A DNA stretch of 64,000 nt from Gymnodinialimonas sp. 57CJ19 (GCF_038396845.1 NZ_CP151587.1:3136001-3200000); one strand, 5' to 3'; shown: positions 16,702-27,698, counted from the first letter of the stretch. Notes: generated by a model from the sequence alone, not told the origin. Numbers and translations: made by a program.

Positions 16702-17619
16702 ATGTCCACCGCCGCCCCCGGACCCGGGCGCACAAAGTTTGACTGGATCGTAGACCGCCTCTGGCGCGGGCTGATCTGGATCGCGCTGCGCCTGCCCCAT
16801 CGGGCACGGGTGGCGGCAATGGGGTGGCTGTTTCGCAGTATCTTGGGACCGCTCTCGGGCCGGTCGCGGCAAGCGGATCAGAACCTTGCGATGATCTATC
16901 CCGATATGCCCGAGCGCGAACGTCGCCGCATCACCCGCGCCGTCTTGGACAACGTAGGCCGCGTGGTCATGGAGAATTACGCCACCGCCGATCAAATGAC
17001 CCGTGCCCTGACATGGCAACCTACCGGGCCCGGCTGGAGCGCCTGTGAAATGGCCCGTGCTGACGGCAGGCCGATCCTGTTTGTCTCGGGCCACTACGGC
17101 AACTACCAAGCGGGTCGCGCAGCGCTGAACGCGCGGGGGTATCAGATGGGGGGGCTCTACCGTCCGCTCAATAACGACTACCTGAACGCCCATTATGTCG
17201 CCACCATTGACGACGTCGGCGGCGGCGCTTTCACCCGCGACAGGCGCGGCCTTGCGGGGTTCGTGAAGCATCTGCGATCCGGGGCGCAGGGGGCGATCCT
17301 GATCGACCAATACCTTTACGGCGGGACGATCCTTGATTTCATGGGCGTCCCGGCACCCACCTCCCTTGCGGCGGCGGAAATGGCGTTGAAATACAACGCA
17401 TTGCTTGTGCCGATCTATTCTACGCGCTTGGAAAATGGCCTCGATTTCTCGGTCGAGCTGGAAGCTCCGGTTCCCCATTCCGATGCCAAGACCATGACCC
17501 GCACCCTGAACGACAGCCTTTCCGCACGGGTTCATGGTGCGCCGGAGCAATGGTTTTGGGTTCATAACCGGTGGAAGCCAGAACGCGCGGAGAAGGCGGC
17601 TCTAAAAGCCGCGCGTTAG
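16702..17619 (+). CDS. LpxL/HtrB-like lysophospholipid acyltransferase, atypical active site
   Basis: 305 residues of the lipid A biosynthesis acyltransferase family (inner membrane, cytoplasmic face). The family HX4(D/E) motif is here SGHYGNYQ (H131, Q136), so the acidic partner of the catalytic histidine is replaced by Gln. The substrate-side segments DQYLYGGTILDFMGVPAPTS and LVPIYSTR are conserved. Two hydrophobic N-terminal segments anchor it. It may be inactive or have altered chemistry. Start ATG 16702 is 4 bases after the transporter stop. Confidence 0.82.
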   Translation: MSTAAPGPGRTKFDWIVDRLWRGLIWIALRLPHRARVAAMGWLFRSILGPLSGRSRQADQNLAMIYPDMPERERRRITRAVLDNVGRVVMENYATADQMTRALTWQPTGPGWSACEMARADGRPILFVSGHYGNYQAGRAALNARGYQMGGLYRPLNNDYLNAHYVATIDDVGGGAFTRDRRGLAGFVKHLRSGAQGAILIDQYLYGGTILDFMGVPAPTSLAAAEMALKYNALLVPIYSTRLENGLDFSVELEAPVPHSDAKTMTRTLNDSLSARVHGAPEQWFWVHNRWKPERAEKAALKAAR

Positions 17620-18335
17620 TTCAGACGCTCGGCCCCCAAAATCGGGCCATTGGCGGCGGCTTGCACGATGACCACGTGGGGAATGTCGCTGGATGGCAAG
17701 ACCTCTGCCTCGAAATCAGCTGCACCGGACCATTCCGCCACGACCTGCCAAGACCGCACGATGTTATGGTATTCCACCGACAGACCGGCGTTTTCGCCCC
17801 GGCTGATCGCCACCTCTTCGGCGGGGGTATAGGTCACGACTTGCACCACCATGGCGGGGGCTTGTCCCTGCCCTACCCACGTCGCATGAACGCGCCAGCC
17901 GGTCGCGGTCTGCGTCGCCTCGACCGAAACGGGGTCTGGCGCACTGCGATGGGCGGCAATTGTGTCGGCCACTTCCATGGCATGGATGCCGATCACATGA
18001 TCCACGCCACCGATCACCATCTGCGGCGTATAGACGACAGTGGAGCGTGCGGCGCGCCCATAGGCGTGTTGGCGCTCCGTGAAGGCCGATTGCGCGAAGG
18101 TATCCTGCCAGCCGATGTAATCCCAGTAATCCACATGCAACGCCAAGGCGATCACGTCGTCGCGCTCGGCCAATTCAGCCAAAATAGCATCGGCGGGCGG
18201 ACAGGAAACACACCCCTGGGATGTAAAAAGCTCCACCACCACCGGTTCATCTGCCGATGCGGTCGTGCCAAACGACAGCACCGAAAGTGCTGCTGCGGTG
18301 AGAAACCCGAAACGATGTGTCATATGGTTGGTCAT
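17616..18335 (-). CDS. DUF1223 family secreted thioredoxin-like protein
   Basis: 239 residues with a signal peptide (about 1-27, cleavage near ASA). The mature start is the DUF1223 signature VVVELFTSQGCVSCPPAD with a CxxC-type pair in a thioredoxin fold, followed by VDYWDYIGWQDTF. Periplasmic; function not established. ATG 18335 is preceded by AGGAC at 9 bases; ATG 18323 is also possible. It converges with the acyltransferase gene, overlapping by 4 bases. Confidence 0.87.
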   Translation of the reverse strand: MTNHMTHRFGFLTAAALSVLSFGTTASADEPVVVELFTSQGCVSCPPADAILAELAERDDVIALALHVDYWDYIGWQDTFAQSAFTERQHAYGRAARSTVVYTPQMVIGGVDHVIGIHAMEVADTIAAHRSAPDPVSVEATQTATGWRVHATWVGQGQAPAMVVQVVTYTPAEEVAISRGENAGLSVEYHNIVRSWQVVAEWSGAADFEAEVLPSSDIPHVVIVQAAANGPILGAERLN

Positions 18336-18495
18336 CCGTTGAATGTCCTGTCCCCCAACAGCTATGTCATCCCTGTCGCGAAGGCCAATCAAGCGTTCGC
18401 GAGATCATGTGACATAGATGTTTTCGCACCACACCGGCCCCGCTGCTTGCGGGATCACTGGACCACATTAGCCTGCCCATGATACCGCCGGGTCC

Positions 18496-19092
18496 ATGAC
18501 GCAAACGCCCCCCTCCCGTTCCACCCTTTCGACGTGGTTCCAATACTGGCTGAAAGATCACGGGCTTCTTCGGGGGTTCTGGCGCAACTTCCATAAGCTC
18601 GACGACGATGTGTGGCGCCACAACCACCCCAGTGCCGCCCGCCTTGCGCGCCTGAAAGAGATGGGGGCGGCGTCCGTTCTTAGCCTGCGTGGGAAAGACT
18701 CGACCCACAGCGCCCGTGAGGCCGAGATTTGCGCCGCGTTGGGGCTGGAGTTCCACGCCATCGCCCTGCGCGCCGTGCAACTGCCCCAAAAGGCGGCGCT
18801 GCTGGAACTGATCGACGCGCTGCGCGATGGTCCCAAACCAATGGTAATCCACTGCAAATCCGGCGCGGATCGCACGGGCTTCGCAGCCATTGTGTACCTT
18901 CATGTCTTCAAGGGCGTGCCTCTTGCACAAGCGCGGGAACAGTTGGCGTTGAAATACATGCATAACCCTTTCGGGCGCGCGGGCGTGGTTAATCTGCTTC
19001 TCGACAGCTACGCCGAAGCCCATGCCGCCACCCGTATCGGGTTTGAGGCCTGGGTGCGCGACGTCTACGACCCGGAAAGCCTTTCCGCTTAA
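18496..19092 (+). CDS. Tyrosine phosphatase family protein
   Basis: 198 residues. The phosphatase P-loop is VIHCKSGADRTG (HCX5R), preceded by VLSLRGKDSTHS, the usual first strand of atypical dual-specificity phosphatases. Residues 1-30 are rich in aromatic and basic residues and may associate with the membrane. Targets unknown. The gene is followed by a hexamer repeat and a terminator shared with acnA. Confidence 0.85.
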   Translation: MTQTPPSRSTLSTWFQYWLKDHGLLRGFWRNFHKLDDDVWRHNHPSAARLARLKEMGAASVLSLRGKDSTHSAREAEICAALGLEFHAIALRAVQLPQKAALLELIDALRDGPKPMVIHCKSGADRTGFAAIVYLHVFKGVPLAQAREQLALKYMHNPFGRAGVVNLLLDSYAEAHAATRIGFEAWVRDVYDPESLSA

Positions 19093-19118
19093 ACTTGAAC
19101 TTGAACTTAAACTTGAAC
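19089..19118. repeat. Degenerate hexamer tandem repeat (TTGAAC/TTAAAC)
   Basis: Five consecutive six-base units of the type TTAAAC, TTGAAC, TTGAAC, TTAAAC, TTGAAC start at the stop codon of the phosphatase gene. The tract could vary in length by slippage and would change only the 3' untranslated region. Confidence 0.6.
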
Positions 19119-19124
19119 GCAAAC

Positions 19125-19144
19125 GGGGCCCCCGAAGGAGCCCC
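19125..19144. terminator. Hairpin between convergent genes, probable bidirectional terminator
   Basis: GGGGC-C-CC / GG-A-GCCCC with a CGAA loop and one mismatch. On the minus strand it is followed by GTTTGCGTT, so it most likely terminates acnA and may also serve the phosphatase gene. Confidence 0.6.
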
Positions 19145-19167
19145 GCCTGTAACGCAATGCTTGGCGC

Positions 19168-21948
19168 TTATTCCGCCGCGACTGACTCGCGTGCAAGGTT
19201 GCGCAGCACATAGTGCAGCACGCCGCCGTTCTCGATGTACTCGATCTCGACACCGGTATCGATCCGGCACTTCAGCGTGATCTCTTTCGTGCCGCCGTCG
19301 CCCATGGTGATCGTCGCAGGCACTTCCGCCAGCGGGGTCACGCTGTCGAGGCCGTGGATCGACACCGTCTCGTCGCCCTTCAGGCCCAGGGTCTTGCGCG
19401 TGTCACCGCCGGTGAACTCGAACGGGATCACGCCCATGCCCACAAGGTTGCTGCGGTGAATACGCTCGAACGACTCCGCGATGACCGCCTTGACGCCCAA
19501 CAGGTTGGTGCCCTTGGCCGCCCAGTCGCGCGAGGACCCCGCGCCGTACTGCTCACCGCCGAAGATCACCAGCGGGGTGCCCTGCTCCTGATAGGCCATC
19601 GCCGCATCGAAGATCGAGGTCTGCTCGCCGTCCGGCCCAAGGGTATAGCCGCCCTCCACGCCGTCCAGCATCTCGTTCTTGATCCGGATGTTGGCGAACG
19701 TGCCGCGCATCATCACCTCGTGGTTGCCACGACGGCTGCCGTATGAGTTGAACTCCCGCACCGGCACCTGACGCTCCACCAGGTACTGGCCTGCGGGGTG
19801 CGATTCTTTGAACGAACCGGCCGGGCTGATGTGGTCGGTGGTGATGAAATCACCCAACACCGCCAACACCTTGGCGCCCTCGATGTTCTCGATCTTCTTG
19901 GTGTCCATCGTCATGCCCTGGAAATAGGGCGGGTTCTGGATGTAGGTCGATTGTGCCGGCCAGTCGTAGGTCTCCTGCTGCGGCACGTCCACGGCCTGCC
20001 ATTTCTCGTCGCCCTCGAAGACCGATGCGTACTTCTCCTGGAAGGCTTCCCGCGTCACCGTCTTCTCCACCAGTTCCGCGACTTCCTGCGTCGTGGGCCA
20101 GATGTCTTTCAGGTAAACGTCGTTGCCGTCCTTGTCCTTGCCCAGCGAGTCCTTGGTCAGATCGACATTCATGTCACCAACCAACGCGTAGGCCACGACC
20201 AGCGGCGGCGACGCCAGGTAGTTGGCGCGCACGTCCGGGCTGATCCGACCCTCGAAGTTGCGGTTGCCCGACAGGACAGAGGTCGCAATGATGTCGCCCT
20301 CGTTTACCGCTTCCGACAGTTCCTTCTGGATCGGGCCAGAGTTGCCGATGCAGGTCGTGCAGCCATAGCCGACAAGGTTGAAGCCGATGGCGTCCAGATC
20401 GTCCTGCAGATCGGCCGCTTCCAGATAGGCCGACACCACCTGAGAGCCGGGCGCGAGCGATGTCTTCACCCAGGGCTTCCGCGTCAGGCCCAAGGCCCGC
20501 GCCTTGCGCGCCACAAGGCCCGCGCCGATCATCACATAGGGGTTGGACGTGTTGGTGCACGAGGTGATCGAAGCGATCACGATTGTTCCGTCGTGGATCG
20601 TGTAATCCTCGCCCTTGACCTTGGCACGCTTGTGCTTGCCCTTGTCGCCGGGGATGTCGCGCGGGGCCAGCGCGCCGCCCTCGTCCGCCCATTCTTCCTT
20701 GTCCTCGTCGTCGGCCTTCCAGCCGGGACGCTCGCCGGTGACATATTCACCAAAGACCTCGGCAGCTTCCGTCAGGGCCACATAGTCCTGAGGCCGCTTG
20801 GGGCCCGAGATGGCAGGCACGATGGTGCCCATGTCCAGGTGCAGCGTATCGGTGTAGATCGGCGCGTAATCGTCGCCGCGCCAGAAGCCGTTTTCCTTGG
20901 CGTAGGCTTCGACCAACGCGATGCGGTCCTCGTCGCGGCCCGTGGTGCGCAGGTAGCGCAGGGTTTCGCCGTCGATCGGGAAGAAGCCGCAGGTGGCGCC
21001 ATATTCCGGTGCCATGTTGGCGATGGTGGCGCGGTCGGCCAGCGGCAGGTTGTCGAGGCCCTTGCCGTAGAATTCCACGAACTTGCCCACCACGCCGCGC
21101 GCACGCAGCATTTCCACGACCTTCAGGACGAGGTCAGTACCGGTGGTGCCTTCCATCATCGCGCCGGTCAGCTCGAAGCCCACGACTTCGGGGATCAGCA
21201 TGGAGATCGGCTGGCCCAGCATCGCGGCCTCGGCCTCGATCCCGCCAACGCCCCAGCCCAGAACCGCCGCGCCGTTGACCATGGTGGTGTGGCTGTCGGT
21301 GCCGACCAGCGTGTCGGGGTAGGCCACGGTTTCGCCGTTCTGGTCGGTGTCGGTCCAGACGGTCTGCGCCAGGTACTCAAGGTTCACCTGGTGGCAGATG
21401 CCGGTGCCGGGGGGCACGACGCGGAAGTTGTTGAACGCGGTCTGGCCCCACTTGAGGAAAGTGTAACGCTCCATGTTGCGCTCGTACTCGCGGTCCACGT
21501 TCATCTGGAACGCGCGCGGGTTGCCGAACTCGTCGATCATGACCGAGTGGTCGATGACCAGATCAACGGGGTTGAGCGGGTTGATCTTCTGCGGATCGCC
21601 ACCGAGGTTCTTGATGCCGTCGCGCATGGCGGCAAGGTCGACCACGGCGGGCACGCCGGTGAAGTCCTGCATCAGCACGCGCGCGGGACGGTATGCGATT
21701 TCACGGGGGTTTTTGCCACCTTTGGTGGCCCATTCGCTGAACGCCTTGATGTCGTCCACGGAAACGGTGTTGCCGTCCTCAAACCGCAGCATGTTCTCCA
21801 GCACCACCTTCAGGGCGGCGGGCAGTTTGGAGAAGTCGCCAAGGCCCGCGGCCTCTGCGGCGGCGATCGAGTAATAGGCGACCGACTGGTCCCCTACGGT
21901 CAATGTCTTACGGGTCTTGGATTGATCGTGGCCAACGGTGATGGGCAT
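19168..21948 (-). CDS. acnA: Aconitate hydratase A
   Basis: 926 residues of the monomeric [4Fe-4S] aconitase (TCA cycle: citrate to isocitrate via cis-aconitate). Cluster cysteines lie in [11 protein letters not shown] and [12 protein letters not shown]; substrate-loop segments such as DSHTTMVNG and the C-terminal swivel-domain motif [10 protein letters not shown] are intact. It contains an acidic insertion ([14 protein letters not shown]) typical of alphaproteobacterial AcnA. ATG 21948 has AGGAG upstream; the open frame extends to 22113 but without a binding site. Divergent from ccmA, with a palindromic operator candidate between them. Confidence 0.97.
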   Translation of the reverse strand: MPITVGHDQSKTRKTLTVGDQSVAYYSIAAAEAAGLGDFSKLPAALKVVLENMLRFEDGNTVSVDDIKAFSEWATKGGKNPREIAYRPARVLMQDFTGVPAVVDLAAMRDGIKNLGGDPQKINPLNPVDLVIDHSVMIDEFGNPRAFQMNVDREYERNMERYTFLKWGQTAFNNFRVVPPGTGICHQVNLEYLAQTVWTDTDQNGETVAYPDTLVGTDSHTTMVNGAAVLGWGVGGIEAEAAMLGQPISMLIPEVVGFELTGAMMEGTTGTDLVLKVVEMLRARGVVGKFVEFYGKGLDNLPLADRATIANMAPEYGATCGFFPIDGETLRYLRTTGRDEDRIALVEAYAKENGFWRGDDYAPIYTDTLHLDMGTIVPAISGPKRPQDYVALTEAAEVFGEYVTGERPGWKADDEDKEEWADEGGALAPRDIPGDKGKHKRAKVKGEDYTIHDGTIVIASITSCTNTSNPYVMIGAGLVARKARALGLTRKPWVKTSLAPGSQVVSAYLEAADLQDDLDAIGFNLVGYGCTTCIGNSGPIQKELSEAVNEGDIIATSVLSGNRNFEGRISPDVRANYLASPPLVVAYALVGDMNVDLTKDSLGKDKDGNDVYLKDIWPTTQEVAELVEKTVTREAFQEKYASVFEGDEKWQAVDVPQQETYDWPAQSTYIQNPPYFQGMTMDTKKIENIEGAKVLAVLGDFITTDHISPAGSFKESHPAGQYLVERQVPVREFNSYGSRRGNHEVMMRGTFANIRIKNEMLDGVEGGYTLGPDGEQTSIFDAAMAYQEQGTPLVIFGGEQYGAGSSRDWAAKGTNLLGVKAVIAESFERIHRSNLVGMGVIPFEFTGGDTRKTLGLKGDETVSIHGLDSVTPLAEVPATITMGDGGTKEITLKCRIDTGVEIEYIENGGVLHYVLRNLARESVAAE

Positions 21949-22052
21949 AAAGCGGCTCCTGTCCGGTGTGTGCTGCGAAGGTCTTGTCACGGGTGCATGT
22001 GCCACCTCTGCCGCATGTAAACAAGCGGTCAAAAGGTCCCTGCGACAATTTT

Positions 22053-22070
22053 TGTATGCAATTGCATACA
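22053..22070. promoter_or_regulatory. 18-bp perfect palindrome between acnA and ccmA, candidate operator
   Basis: TGTATGCAATTGCATACA is self-complementary over 18 bases and sits in an AT-rich island, 105 bases upstream of the acnA ATG and 117 upstream of the ccmA ATG. TGTATnCA half-sites are common for FCD-type GntR repressors. No such regulator is encoded in the window. Confidence 0.55.
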
Positions 22071-22186
22071 TTTCAGCACCCCATAAGGTCCCCAAGCAAT
22101 CCGTCAGGGCCACTAGAGCGCAGGGCGGGTCACAAGCCCGGCCGCACCCCCTTCCCCGCTCGCGCCAAACCCGTTACCGAAAGAGA

Positions 22187-22822
22187 ATGGTTCTGACCGT
22201 TACCAATCTTGCCTGCGCCCGTGGGCCTGCCCAAGTCCTTGCGGGCGTGTCCTTTTCCCTTACGGAGGGAGAAGCGTTAATTCTGCGTGGCCCCAACGGC
22301 GCGGGCAAAACGACGCTTTTGCGCACCCTGGCGGGGCTGACCCCGCCCCTTGCGGGCACGATCGACCACGCAGACGAGGCCATCGCCTATGCCGGCCATG
22401 CCGATGGGTTGAAATCACAGCTCTCCGTGCAGGAAAACCTGCTGTTCTGGGCCGGGATCTTTGGGCGCTCGGATATCGCGCCCGCCCTTGCGGCCTTTGC
22501 CCTGCTCCCCCTTGCCGATCGCGCCGCCGGAGAGCTTTCTGCCGGGCAGAAGCGCCGCCTGTCCCTGGCCCGCCTTCTGGTCACAGGGCGCACCGTTTGG
22601 GCGCTGGATGAGCCGACGGTGTCCCTTGATACCGAGAATACCGCCCGTTTTGTCTCGGCGGTCGAGGCGCATTTGCGCGATGGGGGCGCGGCCATCATCG
22701 CCACCCATATCGACCTTGGCTTGCCCACGGCCCGCACGTTGGACATCACGCCCTTTATCGCCAAGGGCTTTCCCGCCAGCGATCCCTTCGCCGATGATCC
22801 GTTTTTGGGAGAGGCGCTGTGA
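22187..22822 (+). CDS. ccmA: Heme exporter ATP-binding protein CcmA
   Basis: 211 residues, the ATPase of the CcmABCD complex that releases holo-CcmE in system I cytochrome c maturation. Walker [10 protein letters not shown], signature [14 protein letters not shown] and Walker B VWALDEP are present. ATG 22187 follows AAAGAGA. It overlaps ccmB by 4 bases (GTGA) and starts the plus-strand ccmABCDG operon. Confidence 0.95.
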   Translation: MVLTVTNLACARGPAQVLAGVSFSLTEGEALILRGPNGAGKTTLLRTLAGLTPPLAGTIDHADEAIAYAGHADGLKSQLSVQENLLFWAGIFGRSDIAPALAAFALLPLADRAAGELSAGQKRRLSLARLLVTGRTVWALDEPTVSLDTENTARFVSAVEAHLRDGGAAIIATHIDLGLPTARTLDITPFIAKGFPASDPFADDPFLGEAL

Positions 22823-23475
22823 TTGCCCTGCTGAAACGCGACCTCACCCTCGCCTTCCGCGCGGGCGGTGGCTTTGGTCTGAGCCTTGCGTTTTTCCTTG
22901 TCTTTACCGCCCTCGTTCCCTTGGGGATTGGGCCGGAGACCGCGCGTCTGTCCGAGATCGCCGCCGGCCTGCTATGGCTTGGGGCCTTGTTGGCGTGCCT
23001 CCTGTCGCTGGACCGCATCTTTCAACTGGATTGGGAGGACGGGACGCTTGACCTGATCGCCACCTCCCCGCTTCCGCTAGAGGCCGCCGCCGCCTTGAAG
23101 GCGCTGGCCCATTGGCTGACGACCGGCTTGCCGCTGGTGGCTCTGGCCCCGGTTTTGGCCCTTTTGCTGAACCTGCCCGGCGCGGCTTATCCTTGGTTAA
23201 TCGCCTCTTTGGCGGTGGGCACCCCCGCCCTGTCGGCCATCGGCACCTTTGGGGCCGCGCTTACCGTGGGGATCAAGCGCGGCGGGCTCCTCCTGTCGTT
23301 GCTGGTCCTGCCGCTTTACGTGCCGACGCTGATCTTTGGTGCCTTGACGGTGACGCGTGGGGCGCAGGGGCTGGACGCCGCCGCGCCCCTGTTTTTATTG
23401 GCCGGGATCACCCTTGGGGCCGGTGCGATTTTGCCCTTTGCGGCGGCCAGCGCCCTCCGCGTCAATCTGCGCTAG
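22819..23475 (+). CDS. ccmB: Heme exporter permease CcmB
   Basis: 218 residues with six membrane spans. The N-terminus [20 protein letters not shown] and the later [13 protein letters not shown] are typical CcmB segments. GTG start at 22819 overlaps the ccmA stop. It works with CcmA and CcmC in the CcmE release step. Confidence 0.94.
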   Translation: MIALLKRDLTLAFRAGGGFGLSLAFFLVFTALVPLGIGPETARLSEIAAGLLWLGALLACLLSLDRIFQLDWEDGTLDLIATSPLPLEAAAALKALAHWLTTGLPLVALAPVLALLLNLPGAAYPWLIASLAVGTPALSAIGTFGAALTVGIKRGGLLLSLLVLPLYVPTLIFGALTVTRGAQGLDAAAPLFLLAGITLGAGAILPFAAASALRVNLR

Positions 23476-23530
23476 CTTTGCGTCCGAACGCCCCATTGTG
23501 ACCCGCTGATACCCCGCCTATGTTCCGCCC

Positions 23531-24262
23531 ATGTCCTCGATCTGGGAATACGCGAACCCGCGACGGTTCATGGCAACCTCTGGGGCGCTTCTGCCCTGGA
23601 TTTCTGCATTGGCCGCACTGTTTGTAGTGGGGGGGCTGATCTGGGGTTTCTTCTTTACTCCCAACGACTTCCGCCAAGGATCGACGGTCAAGATCATCTA
23701 CATCCATGTGCCCGCCGCGATCATGGCAACCTCGGCTTGGTTCATGATGCTCGTCGCCTCGATCATCTGGGTTGTACGCCGCCATCACGTCAGCGCCCTG
23801 GCTGCCAAGGCGGCCGCGCCCGTGGGCATGGTTTTCGCGCTGATCGGCCTTCTGACTGGGGCGGTTTGGGGCCAACCCATGTGGGGCACGTGGTGGGAAT
23901 GGGACCCGCGCTTGACCGCGTTCTTGATCCTGTTCCTTTTTTATCTGGGCTACATCGCCCTGTGGGAGGCTGTCGAAAACCCCGACGCGGCGGCGGATCT
24001 GACCTCGGTCCTGTGTCTTGTGGGAACGGTTTTTGCTGTCATCTCGCGCTATGCGATCCTGTTCTGGAACCAGAGCCTGCATCAGGGCGCGTCGCTGAGC
24101 ATGGATGCAGAAGAGAACGTCGCCGATGTCTTCGCCTATCCGCTGTGGACCTGTATCGGCGGGTTTTTCCTTCTGTTCGTGGCGCTCGTCCTGTTCCGCA
24201 CCCGAACTGAAATCCGCGCTCGACGCCTGAAGGCTCTGATCGCACAGGAGCAAATGGCTTGA
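23531..24262 (+). CDS. ccmC: Heme exporter / heme-handling protein CcmC
   Basis: 243 residues, six membrane spans. The periplasmic tryptophan-rich WWD motif is WGTWWEWDPRLT, and the heme-ligand histidines are in the flanking loops (KIIYIHVPAA and NQSLHQGASL). CcmC presents heme to CcmE. Its stop overlaps the ccmD start by 1 base (TGATG). Confidence 0.95.
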   Translation: MSSIWEYANPRRFMATSGALLPWISALAALFVVGGLIWGFFFTPNDFRQGSTVKIIYIHVPAAIMATSAWFMMLVASIIWVVRRHHVSALAAKAAAPVGMVFALIGLLTGAVWGQPMWGTWWEWDPRLTAFLILFLFYLGYIALWEAVENPDAAADLTSVLCLVGTVFAVISRYAILFWNQSLHQGASLSMDAEENVADVFAYPLWTCIGGFFLLFVALVLFRTRTEIRARRLKALIAQEQMA

Positions 24263-24423
24263 TGGTTGATCTTGGACAATATGCCGTGCCGGTTCTGGCA
24301 GCTTACGGTGGGACGATATTGTGCCTTTGTGCGCTGATCGCCTTCTCTGTGGCCCGCTCGCGCCGCGTGGCGCGACGTTTGGCCGAGGTTGAAGCCCGCA
24401 AAGCATCGGGACGTCCGTCGTGA
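24262..24423 (+). CDS. ccmD: Heme exporter protein CcmD (small)
   Basis: 53 residues in the correct operon position between ccmC and ccmG. One membrane span (about 9-30) is followed by a strongly basic cytoplasmic tail (ARSRRVARRLAEVEARK), exactly the CcmD layout. The start overlaps ccmC by 1 base and its stop overlaps the ccmG GTG by 4 bases. CcmD is needed to release holo-CcmE from CcmABC. Confidence 0.9.
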   Translation: MVDLGQYAVPVLAAYGGTILCLCALIAFSVARSRRVARRLAEVEARKASGRPS

Positions 24424-25019
24424 AACTCAATTGGTTAATGATCCTTCCGCTGGCGCTGACCGCCAGCTTTTTCGGAATTGCCGGCTGGCAGTTGATGAAC
24501 AATCAAGACGCCCAAACCGCGGGCATTGACCCCCAAGCCCTGCCGTCGCCGCAGCAAGGTCACCCTGCCCCGCCCCTTGATCTGGAACTGGTGCCCGGAA
24601 CCCCGCTTCTGACACGTGATGCGTTGGAGGGGGAAGATCTGGTCATCCTGAATTTCTTCGCGTCTTGGTGCCCCCCTTGCCGAGCCGAACATCCGACCCT
24701 GACCGCCTTGGCCGAGGCCGGGGTGCCGCTTTACGGTGTCAACTATCGCGACCGAGAGGTTCAGGCCCTGTCGTTCCTTGAGGAACTGGGCAACCCCTAC
24801 GATCTGATCGGTGCCGACCCCGCCGCCCGCAATGGCCGCGATTGGGGTGTTGTGGCGATGCCCGAGACCTTCTTCATCAATGCCGACGGCGTTATCGTCC
24901 TGCACTTTCGCGGCCCCATCGTGCGCCGATCGCTCGACAACCAGGTCCGCCCTGCCTTGGCAGAGGCCGGATACACGCTGCCCGATCTTCCGCCGCTCGC
25001 TCCGATTGAGTCAAACTGA
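24420..25019 (+). CDS. ccmG: Thiol:disulfide interchange protein CcmG/DsbE
   Basis: 199 residues: an N-terminal anchor (5-25) and a periplasmic thioredoxin fold with FFASWCPPCRAEHP and the cis-proline region VVAMPETFFINADG. It reduces apocytochrome c CXXCH cysteines before heme attachment. GTG start overlaps ccmD. ccmE, ccmF and ccmH are not in the window and must lie elsewhere. Confidence 0.95.
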   Translation: MKLNWLMILPLALTASFFGIAGWQLMNNQDAQTAGIDPQALPSPQQGHPAPPLDLELVPGTPLLTRDALEGEDLVILNFFASWCPPCRAEHPTLTALAEAGVPLYGVNYRDREVQALSFLEELGNPYDLIGADPAARNGRDWGVVAMPETFFINADGVIVLHFRGPIVRRSLDNQVRPALAEAGYTLPDLPPLAPIESN

Positions 25020-25042
25020 GCGCGCAGCATCGGGACGCGACC

Positions 25043-25540
25043 CTAGTAGATGTAGCGAATTTGGTCGGACCAGAACCGTTCGATCCGCTTAAGGGAATGG
25101 TTCAGCCGATCCACACCATCGGCGTTTAGCACACCTTGCTTTTCCAACCCTTCTGAATGGCGCTCAAACAGGCCATCGACGGTGTCGCGTACATGGCGGC
25201 CCTTTTCCGTCAGGCGCACCCGGACAGAGCGGCGGTCAATCTCGCATTTTTGGTGGTGCATATAGCCCATATCGACCAGCTTCTTGAGGTTATAGCTGAC
25301 GTTGGACCCCTGATAGTAACCGCGCGATTTCAGCTCGCCTGCGGTGACTTCATTGTCGCCAATATTGAACAACAACAGCGCCTGGACGGCGTTGATATCA
25401 AGCACCCCCAAGCGTTCGAATTCATCTTTTATCACGTCGAGGAGCAGTCGATGCAATCGCTCCACCATCGCGAGGGATTCTAGATAGCCTGCCAAGAAAC
25501 CCGCTTGGGTCGGCGAGGCGAGGGGCGCATGCATACTCAT
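25043..25540 (-). CDS. MarR-type winged-helix regulator, LdtR-like
   Basis: 165 residues. The central segments VERLHRLLLDVIKDEFERLG, SRGYYQGSNVSYNLKKLVD and DRRSVRVRLTEKG match the alphaproteobacterial LdtR-like MarR group, known in Liberibacter and Sinorhizobium to control an L,D-transpeptidase and osmotic tolerance. The start at 25540 is chosen for the upstream CGGAG; the frame is open to 25597. Target genes are not identifiable here. It ends close to ccmG, convergently. Confidence 0.82.
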   Translation of the reverse strand: MSMHAPLASPTQAGFLAGYLESLAMVERLHRLLLDVIKDEFERLGVLDINAVQALLLFNIGDNEVTAGELKSRGYYQGSNVSYNLKKLVDMGYMHHQKCEIDRRSVRVRLTEKGRHVRDTVDGLFERHSEGLEKQGVLNADGVDRLNHSLKRIERFWSDQIRYIY

Positions 25541-25644
25541 AATTTTTGGCTCCGCAATCACTGCTTTCTCCGTAGATTCGGGGAAAAACACGAACATTCC
25601 GTTAAACCAGAAAAATTATTTAGTTTGAGCGCCTTACAAGAGGG

Positions 25645-25920
25645 TTACGCCCCGCGCCCCAAGGTTGGCCGCATATCGGCACCGATGCGGGTGACCATTT
25701 CCGCCAACTCCGCGGGCGCCTCCGCCTGTCCCGATACCCACTGATACAGGTCGTGGTCGGACTCTGCCATCACCGCTTCAAACGCATCGAGGGTGGCATC
25801 GTCGGCCTGGGCCAGATTGCGGTCAGCCCAACCGCCCAGGATCAGGTCCATCTCCTTGATGCCCCGGTGCCATGCCCGCAGACGCAGGCGCTTCAGGCGG
25901 GTTTCGCGCGGCTCGCTCAT
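25645..25920 (-). CDS. sdhE: Succinate dehydrogenase assembly factor SdhE (DUF339/SDH5)
   Basis: 91 residues with the signature LKRLRLRAWHRGIKEMDLIL and the essential RGxxE motif (RGIKE). SdhE promotes covalent FAD attachment to SdhA/FrdA. Its start overlaps the stop of the upstream XRE gene (ATGA), so the two are coupled. Confidence 0.93.
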   Translation of the reverse strand: MSEPRETRLKRLRLRAWHRGIKEMDLILGGWADRNLAQADDATLDAFEAVMAESDHDLYQWVSGQAEAPAELAEMVTRIGADMRPTLGRGA

Positions 25921-26318
25921 GGGTTGCCAAGGGCGGCGCGCAGGCGTTTTTCGATCCGTCCCATCCGCTCGGCCAGATTGATCTGTTCCTGCCGCATCTG
26001 CCGCAGATCAATCAGGATTTTCTCTACGTCCGCGTCAACGGGCTGGGTTAGTTCCGGGCTGTCCAGTCCCTCTCCATGCCCCGCCAGCAACCACATCATC
26101 GACACGCCCAGAACCCCCGACAAGGTGCCCAGCTTGTTGGCCCGAGGCTCGGATTGGTCGTTCTCCCATCCGCGCACCGTCTTTACCTTTACGCCCAACC
26201 GCTTGGCCAATTCGGGCTGCGTCAGCCCTGCGGCCTCGCGCGCGCCGGTGACGCGATCTCCGAAGGTCGTGGTCTCCGCATCGAACCATGTGGTTCCGTC
26301 GTTTGACTGGTCGTCCAT
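25917..26318 (-). CDS. XRE-family transcriptional regulator
   Basis: 133 residues. A Cro/C1-type HTH lies at about 20-75 (FGDRVTGAREAAGLTQPELA, KTVRGWENDQSEPRANKLG), followed by a hydrophobic helix (MMWLLAGHGEG) and a C-terminal coiled coil (LIDLRQMRQEQINLAERMGR). Coupled to sdhE. The family recurs beside sdhE in related genomes, but its targets are unknown to me. Confidence 0.85.
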   Translation of the reverse strand: MDDQSNDGTTWFDAETTTFGDRVTGAREAAGLTQPELAKRLGVKVKTVRGWENDQSEPRANKLGTLSGVLGVSMMWLLAGHGEGLDSPELTQPVDADVEKILIDLRQMRQEQINLAERMGRIEKRLRAALGNP

Positions 26319-26354
26319 GGGAATGTCTCTCCTAGAGGTTGATCGCGCCGATAG

Positions 26355-27629
<1,275 letters not shown>

Positions 27630-27637
27630 TGGCGTAG

Positions 27638-27655
27638 GGCGGGCCCCGGCCCGCC
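27638..27655 (+). terminator. GC-rich hairpin after the aminotransferase gene
   Basis: GGCGGGCC pairs perfectly with GGCCCGCC 8 bases after the stop codon. There is no U-tract, so it may end transcription inefficiently or stabilise the 3' end. Confidence 0.5.
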
Positions 27656-27698
27656 TTCGCACCCCCCAACGACCAGACCTCTGCCATTACGCGCAACC

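Noticed and set aside
16513-17565. 350-codon minus-strand frame
   Set aside because: Antisense to the EamA transporter and acyltransferase genes, both of which have conserved motifs.
19798-22020. A 740-codon open frame on the plus strand opposite acnA
   Set aside because: It is antisense to a fully conserved aconitase; composition is His/Arg/Asp/Val-rich, typical of a high-GC shadow frame.
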